Shown: positions 35,928-44,238 of the stretch, piece after piece
Numbering within the stretch: the stretch's first letter is position 1
Layout: each line of letters opens with the position of its first letter
Assembly: GCA_910587455.1 (NCBI GenBank)
Contig: CAJULK010000007.1
Span: 1 to 64,000, forward strand
DNA: 64,000 nucleotides
Reading direction: 5' to 3'
Origin: an uncultured Christensenellaceae bacterium
Lineage (GTDB): Bacteria; Bacillota; Clostridia; Christensenellales; Pumilibacteraceae
Made by a program: the position numbers and the translations under genes
Notes under the pieces: model-generated
The model's database searches: none
Seen by the model: only the letters and a program-made list of their open reading frames with translations
What the model was told of the DNA's origin: nothing

Positions 35928-36767
35928 TCAGAGCCGTTTTCCGCATTCGGGGCAGAACTTGGCGCCGGGGACTACTGCCGCGCCGCAACCCGAACACGTT
36001 TCGGGCACGAGCGAACCGCCGCACTCCGGACAGAATTTGCCGCCGTTTACGGCCGCGCCGCAGTGCGGACAGTTTTTGAGGACGGCTGCCGCGGATTCGA
36101 GCTGCGCGCGCTTCTTCTCGATGGCGTTTATGTCGGCGTCCGAAATATAAGCGCCGTTCACCGTAAACGAGCATAGTTCGAGACCGTATTCTGCGGCGAA
36201 CACTTCGGCGACTTTCGTTTTGAGAAGCTCCGATATTACCCCTTTGTTTTCAGTGAACTCGGTATAGCTGATCCTGCGCGTGCGCATAAGCTCCGCAACC
36301 GTCGGCTCAACAACGCTCATGAGCCGCGACTTGATCCTGCCTTTCAGCTTATCCACGCTGTACTCGGTGTCCGCGCCCACAAGCTCGAGATAAAACTGCT
36401 TGGGCGTTTTTACGCGAAATTCGAGTTCGCCGTTCATTCCGACGGAAACAGGTACGCCCGTGACCGCGTCGCGCGTTTTCATCGGCGTGTGCGTGCCCCA
36501 CAGCATTGGCAGCTTTGCCGTTTTGGAAACGAACACGAAATCGACGGTAGCGACGTCGCTGTCCTTTTTTGTTCTGAACAGACCGTTTTCGGTATCGAAT
36601 ATATCGTGCCGCCCCGCGCCGAGCGCTTCGGATACCACTCCGTCCTTGATGAGCAGAACGGTATGCGTTTCGGGTACTACCACCTGAGCCGTCGCGTGGA
36701 GATTATCCGCACTTTCGCGGCAGAACAGTTCGAGATTGCTGCCGGTAAACTTTACAAGCTCGGTCAT
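35928..36767 (-). CDS. SPFH-domain protein with two C-terminal zinc ribbons (YdjI-like)
   Basis: A 279-residue protein. Residues 20-215 form an SPFH/band-7 domain: the N-terminal strands include VVPETHTVLLIKDGVVSEAL and a long helix lies around residues 190-225 (YISDADINAIEKKRAQ). Two zinc ribbons follow, CPHCGAAVNGGKFCPECGG and CSGCGAAVVPGAKFCPECG. This architecture matches Bacillus YdjI, which is encoded with the PspA homologue YdjF. SPFH proteins organise membrane microdomains, so a platform role is likely. Its ATG overlaps the TIR gene stop (ATGA), implying translational coupling. Confidence 0.88.
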   Translation of the reverse strand: MTELVKFTGSNLELFCRESADNLHATAQVVVPETHTVLLIKDGVVSEALGAGRHDIFDTENGLFRTKKDSDVATVDFVFVSKTAKLPMLWGTHTPMKTRDAVTGVPVSVGMNGELEFRVKTPKQFYLELVGADTEYSVDKLKGRIKSRLMSVVEPTVAELMRTRRISYTEFTENKGVISELLKTKVAEVFAAEYGLELCSFTVNGAYISDADINAIEKKRAQLESAAAVLKNCPHCGAAVNGGKFCPECGGSLVPETCSGCGAAVVPGAKFCPECGKRL

Positions 36768-39256
36768 GATTGCTTACCTCCGTTGTTTTTGGGTTTATGC
36801 GATTTCGCAAGCCCTATTATTTCGAGCACAGCACACGCTATCGACAGCAAACTTACTATAACGGAAAGCCCTATCGACACGAGCGCGTCTTCTTCCGATT
36901 CGAATATTACTTCTATGCACGCTCCGCACATGCCCGCGCCTACAGACACGCACAACGTGATTATGCTCGAAACGAGAAGAAAAGAAGAAAGAATTTTAAG
37001 CATCTTGCTGTCGGTATTGAGTATTATTATATCGCTCGCAAGCTTGAACAGCACCGAGAACAGCATGATCGACGTCATTCTCTCCGAGCTTCCGAATATG
37101 TTCGCAAGCCCCGCGATAAACAGCATGAGCGACAGCGACCCGAGTATGGTCGCGATCGTCGTTTTTGCGGCTTTCGACCCGACAGCCCTGCTCGCTGCCC
37201 TGCGCATAGCCGCTTCGTGCCGCGCCTTGCTGTCCGCGTCGCGCCGCGCCTTATCCGCGCGGTTCTTTTCGAGCGTCTGCAAAAGCGCGTCGTACGTGCG
37301 CTTCTGCTCGCTGCTCGCAAGCGATTGCGCAAGCATGAAATATTCGTTTGTTGTTATATCCACAGCCGACGCGCGAAGTTGCACTTCCGTCATATTGAGC
37401 TGCGACAGCATTTTGCGGAAATACAGCAGCGACGAATAGTAGTTGTAAATATCTATCGGCAGTATGTTTTTGTTGTCTACGAGATAATCGACGAGCTTAC
37501 CGTCGTTGCTTCTGTTTTTACTGCGCTCGCGCAAAAACAGCTGAGCGTTTTTGGAAACGGTCTGCCGCGCCGCGGCATACTCGCGCGCCTGTGCGGGCGA
37601 AGCGTACTTGAACGCAAGCTCGTACTCGCGCTCGCGCGTTATATCCTCCACGCACACAAGCTCGGTCTGACCGTACTTGCACCACAGCCGCAACCAATAA
37701 TATCTGCTAGCGATATCGGGAAAACGCCTGAAAATTATGCTGTCTTCGTCCGAAAATGCGGCAGCGCAGCCGTCGAGCTCGGTTTTGAGCCCGTCGAAGT
37801 CTTCCAAGCCGAGCCGCGCCGTCGCCGACGCAAGACTGTCGTTGACAGACTTTACGGCAACGGTCTGAAATCTTTCGGTCACTTCGCGCAAGCGGGTTGC
37901 AAACTCGCCGACGGCAAAGCGTTCTGCCGTCTTGTAATATTTGTGCGCGGTAAAATCCACGCCGCTTTTCAAAAGATCTTCGTCGGTCGGCAATCTGTAC
38001 TCGCACAGTATCGAAAGCCACCAAGCAAGTCCGTTTTCGGGATCTACGTCGAGAACCTCGTCGATTATAGACATCGCGCGGTCGTAATTTTCGGACTGCA
38101 CTTCTATCTCGGCACGTTTGAGCCGCGACTTAGACATGTTGCCGTGCGCCGCGACGGGATTCACCGCCACGCCGCTCGACACGAGCTGTTCGAGCCTGTC
38201 GAGCCGCTGCTGTTCGGCGGTGCGCCGCGCCTCCGACTCCTTGCGTTCCTTTTCGCGTGCGGCGAGCCGTTTTTCTTCTAGCTCCGCTTTTTCGCGTTCG
38301 TCGCGGGCGAGTATGCCCTTTATATCTATAACAAGCTGTTCGAGATGCGCATACGGATCGTCGGACGCGTCCAGCCACTGCACGCCCGAAAGCGCTTTGT
38401 CGAACGCACCGTCGTACGGCGTATCGTCTATACGATAGCTGTAAAGCGCTTTGCCGTCAAGCACCGCCGCTTTAAGCTCCATTTCGCAGTCTTCCGAATA
38501 TATGGACTTAAAGCTCGAAACAAGCAGAAAAATACGGCTGTTCTCCACGCCTTTCAGTATATCGCGCTCGTAGTTCTGCGAGCCTGCGAGTATATTGCGC
38601 GGCGCTATCCAACACCTCAGTCCGCGCTCTTCGAGCCGCGTGCATATAGCGTCGGCTATGTCCTGATCGGGTTCCGCCGTGCGATGACATATAAACACGT
38701 CGCGCTCGGACACTTTGGCGTTGCGCAGCTTTTGTATGTATACTTTGATATTGCGGTCGAGTATCGCGTCGAAGTTTGCCGCGGTAGCGGGATACGCTCG
38801 CTTGATAAAATCTTTAACGGCGTCGAGGTACTTGGGCTCGACCGTCGCCACGAGCGACGTCGTTACGTCGCGAATCTCCTCGGGCGCGACCGACGCGAAT
38901 CCTATGTTTTTTACGAACTCGGTAAACGCGGTGTCGTTGCCGTCGAACCTATCGGCAAGCGCCGAATAATACTGCGCGCGAAAATCGTCGGGCAGTACAG
39001 ACAGTATCTTTTGCGCAAACAGCTTTACTCCGCCGTAGTCGCGAGCCTTGGTGCTATCCTGCTGAAGTTTGAGCTGTTTTGCAAGATACTCGCGCCACGC
39101 TCTGATATCCTGCGTATGGTCGAGAACGACTTTGGAAAACGCCGCTGCACGCGCGACGGCAAACGTGCTCCCGCACGCCTCGCACTTGCAAAACTCGCCT
39201 GTTCCGTCCGGTATGATCGCGGTGCTTCCGCAGTTTGTGCATCTCACCTGTTCCAT
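36764..39256 (-). CDS. Zinc-ribbon, TIR and multi-pass membrane protein
   Basis: About 830 residues. A zinc ribbon (Cys 6, 9, 25, 28) is followed by a helical region, then a TIR domain at about 186-312: DVFICHRTAEPDQDIADAIC, RGLRCWIAPRNILAG, SRIFLLVSSFKS and CEMELKAAV. Glu260 is a candidate for the catalytic Glu of TIR NADases. A charged coiled coil (about 318-365), a TPR-like helical stretch and about four transmembrane helices (last 140 residues) complete it. It may sense and signal at the membrane or degrade NAD; neither is shown. I choose the ATG at 39256 because an upstream TTG at 39265 lies at the predicted transcription start. Confidence 0.85.
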   Translation of the reverse strand: MEQVRCTNCGSTAIIPDGTGEFCKCEACGSTFAVARAAAFSKVVLDHTQDIRAWREYLAKQLKLQQDSTKARDYGGVKLFAQKILSVLPDDFRAQYYSALADRFDGNDTAFTEFVKNIGFASVAPEEIRDVTTSLVATVEPKYLDAVKDFIKRAYPATAANFDAILDRNIKVYIQKLRNAKVSERDVFICHRTAEPDQDIADAICTRLEERGLRCWIAPRNILAGSQNYERDILKGVENSRIFLLVSSFKSIYSEDCEMELKAAVLDGKALYSYRIDDTPYDGAFDKALSGVQWLDASDDPYAHLEQLVIDIKGILARDEREKAELEEKRLAAREKERKESEARRTAEQQRLDRLEQLVSSGVAVNPVAAHGNMSKSRLKRAEIEVQSENYDRAMSIIDEVLDVDPENGLAWWLSILCEYRLPTDEDLLKSGVDFTAHKYYKTAERFAVGEFATRLREVTERFQTVAVKSVNDSLASATARLGLEDFDGLKTELDGCAAAFSDEDSIIFRRFPDIASRYYWLRLWCKYGQTELVCVEDITREREYELAFKYASPAQAREYAAARQTVSKNAQLFLRERSKNRSNDGKLVDYLVDNKNILPIDIYNYYSSLLYFRKMLSQLNMTEVQLRASAVDITTNEYFMLAQSLASSEQKRTYDALLQTLEKNRADKARRDADSKARHEAAMRRAASRAVGSKAAKTTIATILGSLSLMLFIAGLANIFGSSERMTSIMLFSVLFKLASDIIILNTDSKMLKILSSFLLVSSIITLCVSVGAGMCGACIEVIFESEEDALVSIGLSVIVSLLSIACAVLEIIGLAKSHKPKNNGGKQS

Positions 39257-39269
39257 ATTAGGCAATTAT

Positions 39270-39298
39270 ATTATATCATTGTCAAGATTAGTAAACAA
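39270..39298 (-). promoter_or_regulatory. Promoter of the TIR-SPFH unit
   Basis: On the minus strand TTGTTT (39293-39298), 17 bases, TATAAT (39270-39275). Transcription would begin near 39263, leaving a 5' leader of under ten bases before the ATG and no room for a Shine-Dalgarno sequence. Confidence 0.6.
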
Positions 39299-39413
39299 TG
39301 TATCTATCATTAAAATTTGATTAGAATTTTTTACTCGACGCTGCCCGCGCGTTTGCGTTCCTTCGCCGAAACCGATAATGGCGTATCTGCGCATATGCCG
39401 ATACGACGCACCG

Positions 39414-41261
39414 TCACTCGATGCAGTCGGCGTCGCTCGGCATACGCCAATCCGACCGCGGCGAGAACGACACCGTTCCTATCTTGACACCATCCGGCAG
39501 ACACGAACGCTTGAACTGACTCCTGTTAAAACGCTTGAAAAATTGATCGAGTGCTTTTTGTATCGCCGCCGAATTTTCATTGCCGAACGCTTGCGTCATC
39601 AAGAACCGCAGTTTATCCCGCCCGAACCCATACCGACAGTAATAATAGATAATGAAATCGTGATACTCGTATCCGCCGAGAATATCTTCCGTCTTTTGCG
39701 CGATATTGCCGTTGTCCGGCGGCAGAAGTTCGGGCGAAATATCGGTGCCGAGGATAGCTTCGGCGGCTTTTTGCGCGTCACCGCCTAAACGCTCGCCCTC
39801 GCAGCGCACCAGATATTTGACAAGCGTTTTGGGCACGCCCGCATTTACTCCGTACGACGACATATGATCGCCGTTATATGTGGCGAACCCGAGCGCAAGT
39901 TCGCTGAGATCGCCCGTCCCGACGACCATCCCCCCCGTCTTGTTTGCAAGATCGAAAAGTATCATCGTTCTCATTCTCGCCTGCGCGTTTTCGTACGTAA
40001 CGTCCTTTTTGTCGTGCGATATATCGGCAAGATGCGCGGAAACCGTATTCTTTATGTCTATCGAAACGAGCCGAACGCCGAGCGCCGAACACAGCATGTC
40101 TGCGTTGCTCTTTGTCTTTGCCGTCGTGCCGAAACAGGGCATCGTCACCGCGGTGACCCTATCCTTTCCGACGGCACGAACGCACACCATAAGCGCGAGC
40201 GCAGAATCGAGTCCGCCCGAAACGCCTATTACCGCCGTATTACAGCCTATCGCGTCGAACCGCGACCGAAGCGCTTCGCTCTGCATTTTGAGTATCAGCT
40301 CTGCCCTGTCGACGTTCCCTTCTGACGGAAGGAACGGGTATTTTTCAATACGCCGCACAAGCCCCCCGTCTTTACCACCCAAAGCACCGCCGAGTGAAAA
40401 ACCGACGCGGGCAAACTGTTTCACGGGCATTTTAAGCCCCAAGCGTCGGCGCTCTGATATCAGCTTTTCCACATCGATCTCGCTGACCGCGAGTCCGTCT
40501 GCAAACGGCGCGCTCTCCGCTATCACCGTTCCGTTTTCCGCGATGATATTATGCCCCGAAAACACCGTGTCTGTCACCGATTCGCCCTGCCCCGCGTCGG
40601 CGTAAACATATGCGCACTTCATTCTGCCTGACGCGCTCGAAACAAGCAGTCTGCGATACTCGGCTTTGCCTACCGCCTCGTCCGACGCCGAAAGATTGAC
40701 TATGACCGTCGCACCCGCGCGTGCAAGCTCGACCGACGGCGGAACGTCCGCCCACATATCCTCGCATATCTCGCAGCCGACCTTAAGCCCCGCGTATGAC
40801 AGACATTCGAATATCACATTGCCCATGGGCGCATCGAAACGCGCCGAGTGCGCCACCCCGTCGAACGCGGGCGTGAAATACCTTTTTTCGTAGAACTCGC
40901 CATATTCGGGCAGTTCCGTCTTGGGCACGATGCCGAGCACCTTTCCGCCCGAAGCGCCGACGGCGCAATTATACAGCCTGCCGTCGAGTTCTATCGGCGC
41001 ACCGAAAAACACGAGCATGTTTTCGGGTACGGCAGCCGCTGTTTTTTGCACGGCGTCCGCCGCGCCGTCTATGAGTGCGCGCGTAAAAAACAGATCCGCC
41101 GCGGTGTAACCCGTAATGCACAGCTCAGGGAATACCGCTATTTCCACACCCGCAGCCGCGAGTTTTTTTATTTGCGCGACGATGACCGCCTGATTGTGCT
41201 CGGGATTGTTTACCCTTATAGACGGCGTTACCGCCGCCGCGCGAACCATTCCGAATTTCAT
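39414..41261 (-). CDS. nadE: Glutamine-dependent NAD synthetase
   Basis: The two-domain form: an N-terminal nitrilase-like glutaminase (PELCITGYTAADLFF, later CEDMWADVPPS with the catalytic Cys in GCEICEDMW) and a C-terminal synthetase with the PP-loop SGGLDSALAL and GTGDLSELALGFATYNGDHM. It amidates nicotinic acid adenine dinucleotide to NAD. I start at the ATG at 41261 (MKFGMVRAAAVTPSIRV), since the longer frame to 41372 runs through the end of dnaX. It lies 22 bases after dnaX. The next operon downstream encodes a TIR protein, but nadE is likely housekeeping. Confidence 0.95.
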   Translation of the reverse strand: MKFGMVRAAAVTPSIRVNNPEHNQAVIVAQIKKLAAAGVEIAVFPELCITGYTAADLFFTRALIDGAADAVQKTAAAVPENMLVFFGAPIELDGRLYNCAVGASGGKVLGIVPKTELPEYGEFYEKRYFTPAFDGVAHSARFDAPMGNVIFECLSYAGLKVGCEICEDMWADVPPSVELARAGATVIVNLSASDEAVGKAEYRRLLVSSASGRMKCAYVYADAGQGESVTDTVFSGHNIIAENGTVIAESAPFADGLAVSEIDVEKLISERRRLGLKMPVKQFARVGFSLGGALGGKDGGLVRRIEKYPFLPSEGNVDRAELILKMQSEALRSRFDAIGCNTAVIGVSGGLDSALALMVCVRAVGKDRVTAVTMPCFGTTAKTKSNADMLCSALGVRLVSIDIKNTVSAHLADISHDKKDVTYENAQARMRTMILFDLANKTGGMVVGTGDLSELALGFATYNGDHMSSYGVNAGVPKTLVKYLVRCEGERLGGDAQKAAEAILGTDISPELLPPDNGNIAQKTEDILGGYEYHDFIIYYYCRYGFGRDKLRFLMTQAFGNENSAAIQKALDQFFKRFNRSQFKRSCLPDGVKIGTVSFSPRSDWRMPSDADCIE

Positions 41262-41283
41262 AATCGGTTCTCCTACCTGAAAA

Positions 41284-43158
41284 CTATCCGACTCTGACGC
41301 CGTCCTTGCCGAACAGTTCTTTTGCGCGAATAACGTCTTCCGCGAGAATATCCTCTTTCGTTTGCTCGGCACGCGCGCGTTTTTTTACGCCTGCCGATTC
41401 AAGCGCCGCATTATATTCCGCGATCACCGCGGGATCGGTGACCGAAAGATAGCAGTCGTCGGGCGCCACAAACGCCATCGCGTCATCGCGTTCTTTAACC
41501 GCCACGCCGCGCGACAAAAGCTCGCGAGCACGCGCAGCCGCAGGCGTATTCTTTTTGCGCAGATACGACACTATCTTGCCGAACAGCTCCAGCCCCTCGA
41601 GCTTGACAGCGGACTTATGCATGAACTCGCCCTCGTCCGCACTGTTTACGCCGGCGGCATGCGCGGCGGATGCCGCAGTGTCTCGATTACGCAAAGCGGT
41701 TTCCGCTTTTGTTTGGACGGAGTTCGGCACATCGGACTGCTTCCGAGCGGACGTCTGCGCCTTGCTTGCGCCAGACGGAGCGCTGTCGTTGCGGCGAGAA
41801 GACACGGCATATCCGCCGCCCGTGCCGCCGAAATCGGATGAAGAAAACCCGTCGCCGTATTCGGGCGGCGGTTCGGGTTCGTCGTAAACAACGCCGACTG
41901 CGCGTTCGGCGAACTCCGTTTCGGGTTCATCCGTCGCCGCCGCAGACTTTACGCTTTGCCCCTGCTTCGGCACACCTGACGTATTTTCTACTTTATTTTT
42001 TTTTTGCTCCGTAGAAGCTACGGAGTTGTTTTCGAGCGCCGTTATTCTTTTTATCAGATCGTCACGGCTCTTTTCGCCGCAAATTAGCTTTACGAGCGCC
42101 GTTTCGAGATACACGCGCGGATTGACCGAATATCTCAGTCCGCTCTCCGTTGCCGCGAGATTTTCGAGCACCCCCGCTATGCACTGCATAGAAAACTTTT
42201 CCGCGGAAGCCGCAAGATGTTCTGCCGACGCGCGATCGGTGTTTACCAATCCGCCGCCTACCGCCTTTTCGCGCCCCACGGACTTAACGACCAAAACGTT
42301 TCGCGCATAGTCGGTAAGCTGCCCCGCGACGGCAGCCATGGATTTGCCGCTCTTTGCGAATCCGTCCACGGCATTAAGCATGCCCGCGAGATCGCGCGCG
42401 CAGGTAAAATCGAAAAGCCGAGCTACTTCCGACGACTCGCCGGCGCCGGTGAGCGCCAATACCACTTCAGGCGTAATGACGTCGGCAGCCGAAGCGAGCA
42501 TGTCCGCGACAGAAAGCGCGTCGCGAACGCTGCCGTCGCCGAGCCGCGCTATTTCTTCCGCCGCTTCCTTAGTGTACTTGATGCCTTCCGCGTCGTAAAC
42601 TCTCGCGATATGCGCCGCGAGAATGTCTGTCTTAATGAGTTTGAAATCGAACCGTATGCACCGCGAAAGTATGGTCTGCGGCAACTTTTGCGGTTCGGTC
42701 GTCGCAAGAATGAATATTACGTGCTCGGGCGGTTCTTCTATGGTTTTGAGAAGCGCATTGAACGCACCGCCCGTAAGCATATGAACTTCGTCTATTATAT
42801 AAACTTTATATCTGCACGAAACGGGAAGATACTTGACTTTTTCGCGAATGTCGCGCGCGTCGTCCACACCGTTATTGGACGCCGCGTCCATCTCAATAAT
42901 ATCCACATTGTCGGCGGCAAGCGCCTTGCACGCCGCACACTCGCCGCACGGACTGCCGTTTTGCGGATGCTCGCAGTTGACGGCACGCGCAAAAATGCGC
43001 GCGCACGTGGTTTTGCCCACGCCGCGGCTGCCCGTAAACAAATACGCGTGATTTATGCGGTTCAGCTTGATCTGATTGGTAAGCGTCGTGACTATAGGCT
43101 CTTGCCCGATCACGTCATCGAATCTCAGCGACCTGTACTTTCTGTAAAGCGTTGCCAT
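41284..43158 (-). CDS. dnaX: DNA polymerase III subunits gamma and tau
   Basis: A 624-residue clamp-loader ATPase. The N-terminus LYRKYRSLRFDDVIGQEP, Walker A GSRGVGKTTCARIF, zinc-module cysteines (CEHPQNGSPCGECAAC), the DEVHML box and sensor SRCIRFDFKL are all standard. Domain III ends near residue 375 and is followed by an A10 run coding QKKN (residues about 384-387), a linker, and the tau-specific C-terminus. The A10 run may produce a shorter gamma form by slippage. The -10 box ends only seven bases before the ATG, so the message is probably leaderless. dnaX is followed by nadE rather than the usual recR. Confidence 0.96.
   Translation of the reverse strand: MATLYRKYRSLRFDDVIGQEPIVTTLTNQIKLNRINHAYLFTGSRGVGKTTCARIFARAVNCEHPQNGSPCGECAACKALAADNVDIIEMDAASNNGVDDARDIREKVKYLPVSCRYKVYIIDEVHMLTGGAFNALLKTIEEPPEHVIFILATTEPQKLPQTILSRCIRFDFKLIKTDILAAHIARVYDAEGIKYTKEAAEEIARLGDGSVRDALSVADMLASAADVITPEVVLALTGAGESSEVARLFDFTCARDLAGMLNAVDGFAKSGKSMAAVAGQLTDYARNVLVVKSVGREKAVGGGLVNTDRASAEHLAASAEKFSMQCIAGVLENLAATESGLRYSVNPRVYLETALVKLICGEKSRDDLIKRITALENNSVASTEQKKNKVENTSGVPKQGQSVKSAAATDEPETEFAERAVGVVYDEPEPPPEYGDGFSSSDFGGTGGGYAVSSRRNDSAPSGASKAQTSARKQSDVPNSVQTKAETALRNRDTAASAAHAAGVNSADEGEFMHKSAVKLEGLELFGKIVSYLRKKNTPAAARARELLSRGVAVKERDDAMAFVAPDDCYLSVTDPAVIAEYNAALESAGVKKRARAEQTKEDILAEDVIRAKELFGKDGVRVG
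41996..42005 (-). promoter_or_regulatory. A10 slippage tract in dnaX
   Basis: Ten consecutive A on the coding strand read in frame as part of CAA AAA AAA AAT. With 11 A the next codon after AAA is TAA; with 9 A the sequence becomes ATA AAG TAG. Both alternative frames stop at once, after domain III, as expected of a gamma-producing site. Confidence 0.65.
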
Positions 43159-43164
43159 GATTCG

Positions 43165-43193
43165 ATTATAATACTATCGCAGACTTTTGTCAA
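43165..43193 (-). promoter_or_regulatory. Consensus dnaX promoter, leaderless geometry
   Basis: On the minus strand TTGACA (43188-43193), 17 bases, TATAAT (43165-43170). The -10 box ends six bases before the ATG at 43158, so transcription is expected to begin at or within a base of the start codon. Confidence 0.8.
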
Positions 43194-43203
43194 GAATATA
43201 GCG

Positions 43204-44238
43204 CTACAACAACGACATTACGCCGTTTACGCCTATGCCGAGCAGCGTAGACAATACGAACATCAACGCGATTATCATTACGGTATCGCGCACTGGACGG
43301 TTCTGCTTTATGAGCACGGCATAGCCTATTCCCGCACTGACGCAAAGCCCCGCGACCGCGCCGCCCAGACTGAGTCCGCCCACGACGTACAGCTCGGTTA
43401 TGACCACCGAAGCCGCACAGTTGGGTATAAGCCCGACCACCGCGGCGAGAAGCGGCTGAAAGTATCCCGTAGAATGTATGAACGCGGCGAGCCTGTCCTC
43501 GCCTACGTAATACACGATTATTCCGAAAACTACGTTTACGACAAAAATGTACAAAAACACCGTTGCCGTATGCAACAGCGGATGTTTGAAGTAAACGTTC
43601 CACACACGCGCCGCTTTTTGCTTTTTGGTCGGGTTTTGCGGCGTCGAATATTCCTCGCCGCAAAGATCGTGCCGGTGACAGCCGTGTACATGTATCCTGT
43701 GCTCGCCGTGCCGCTTGCGATTTTGTTCGACGCCGTCGCCGTGTTCATGCGAATGTTCATCGTCCGCGTTTACGGGCGCGGCTTTATCGGTCTCGACGTG
43801 CGATGCGTCCGCGTTTGCAGCCGCTTTTTTGCGCTTGACCGCCGCGACTGCCTTTTCTATTCCGAACGTCGAATATCCCACAGCAAACGCGAAACAGATC
43901 TTGATAATAAGAAGCGGCAGTATCTTCGTAAGCCCGTCCAAGCTCGACAGCATGATCGGAAGCGCTTCGTCCGACGTGGCTATGTACACCGCCAAAAGCG
44001 TGCCGAGCGCTATCCTGCGTTTGCCGTACAGCTCGGTCGCAACGACCGAAAATCCGCATTGCGGCACTACACCGGCAAGCGTGCCGATAAGCGGCGCGCC
44101 TCCGCCTTTGAGTATTCTGTCCGCTTTGAGCCCTTTGCTCGTATACTCCAAAAGCTCAATGACAAAGTTCATCACGAGCAGAAAAGGCAGGATTTTGAGC
44201 GTATCCAAAAACGCGTCGAGAAAGACGTCGCTCATCAT
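43204..44238 (-). CDS. Putative heavy-metal/manganese exporter (ArsP_2-like permease)
   Basis: A 344-residue membrane protein with two homologous halves of about four to five helices, each with a short conserved turn (AGVVPQCGFSVVATELY and VGLIPNCAASVVITELY). The halves are joined by a His-rich cytoplasmic loop (DDEHSHEHGDG, HGEHRIHVHGCHRHD) that probably binds metal. This matches the putative 10-TM heavy-metal exporter or manganese transporter family. The ion is not determined. It overlaps the DUF815 gene by four bases, so the two are translationally coupled. Confidence 0.8.
   Translation of the reverse strand: MMSDVFLDAFLDTLKILPFLLVMNFVIELLEYTSKGLKADRILKGGGAPLIGTLAGVVPQCGFSVVATELYGKRRIALGTLLAVYIATSDEALPIMLSSLDGLTKILPLLIIKICFAFAVGYSTFGIEKAVAAVKRKKAAANADASHVETDKAAPVNADDEHSHEHGDGVEQNRKRHGEHRIHVHGCHRHDLCGEEYSTPQNPTKKQKAARVWNVYFKHPLLHTATVFLYIFVVNVVFGIIVYYVGEDRLAAFIHSTGYFQPLLAAVVGLIPNCAASVVITELYVVGGLSLGGAVAGLCVSAGIGYAVLIKQNRPVRDTVMIIALMFVLSTLLGIGVNGVMSLL

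Noticed and set aside
36764..39265. Thoeris or another named TIR defence system
   Set aside because: There is no SLOG/ThsA-like, pAgo or CBASS-type partner; the neighbours are SPFH, ESCRT-III-like and AAA genes.
39414..41261. nadE as a functional part of the TIR locus
   Set aside because: It is tightly spaced behind dnaX and has its own housekeeping role; proximity to a TIR gene is suggestive but not enough.
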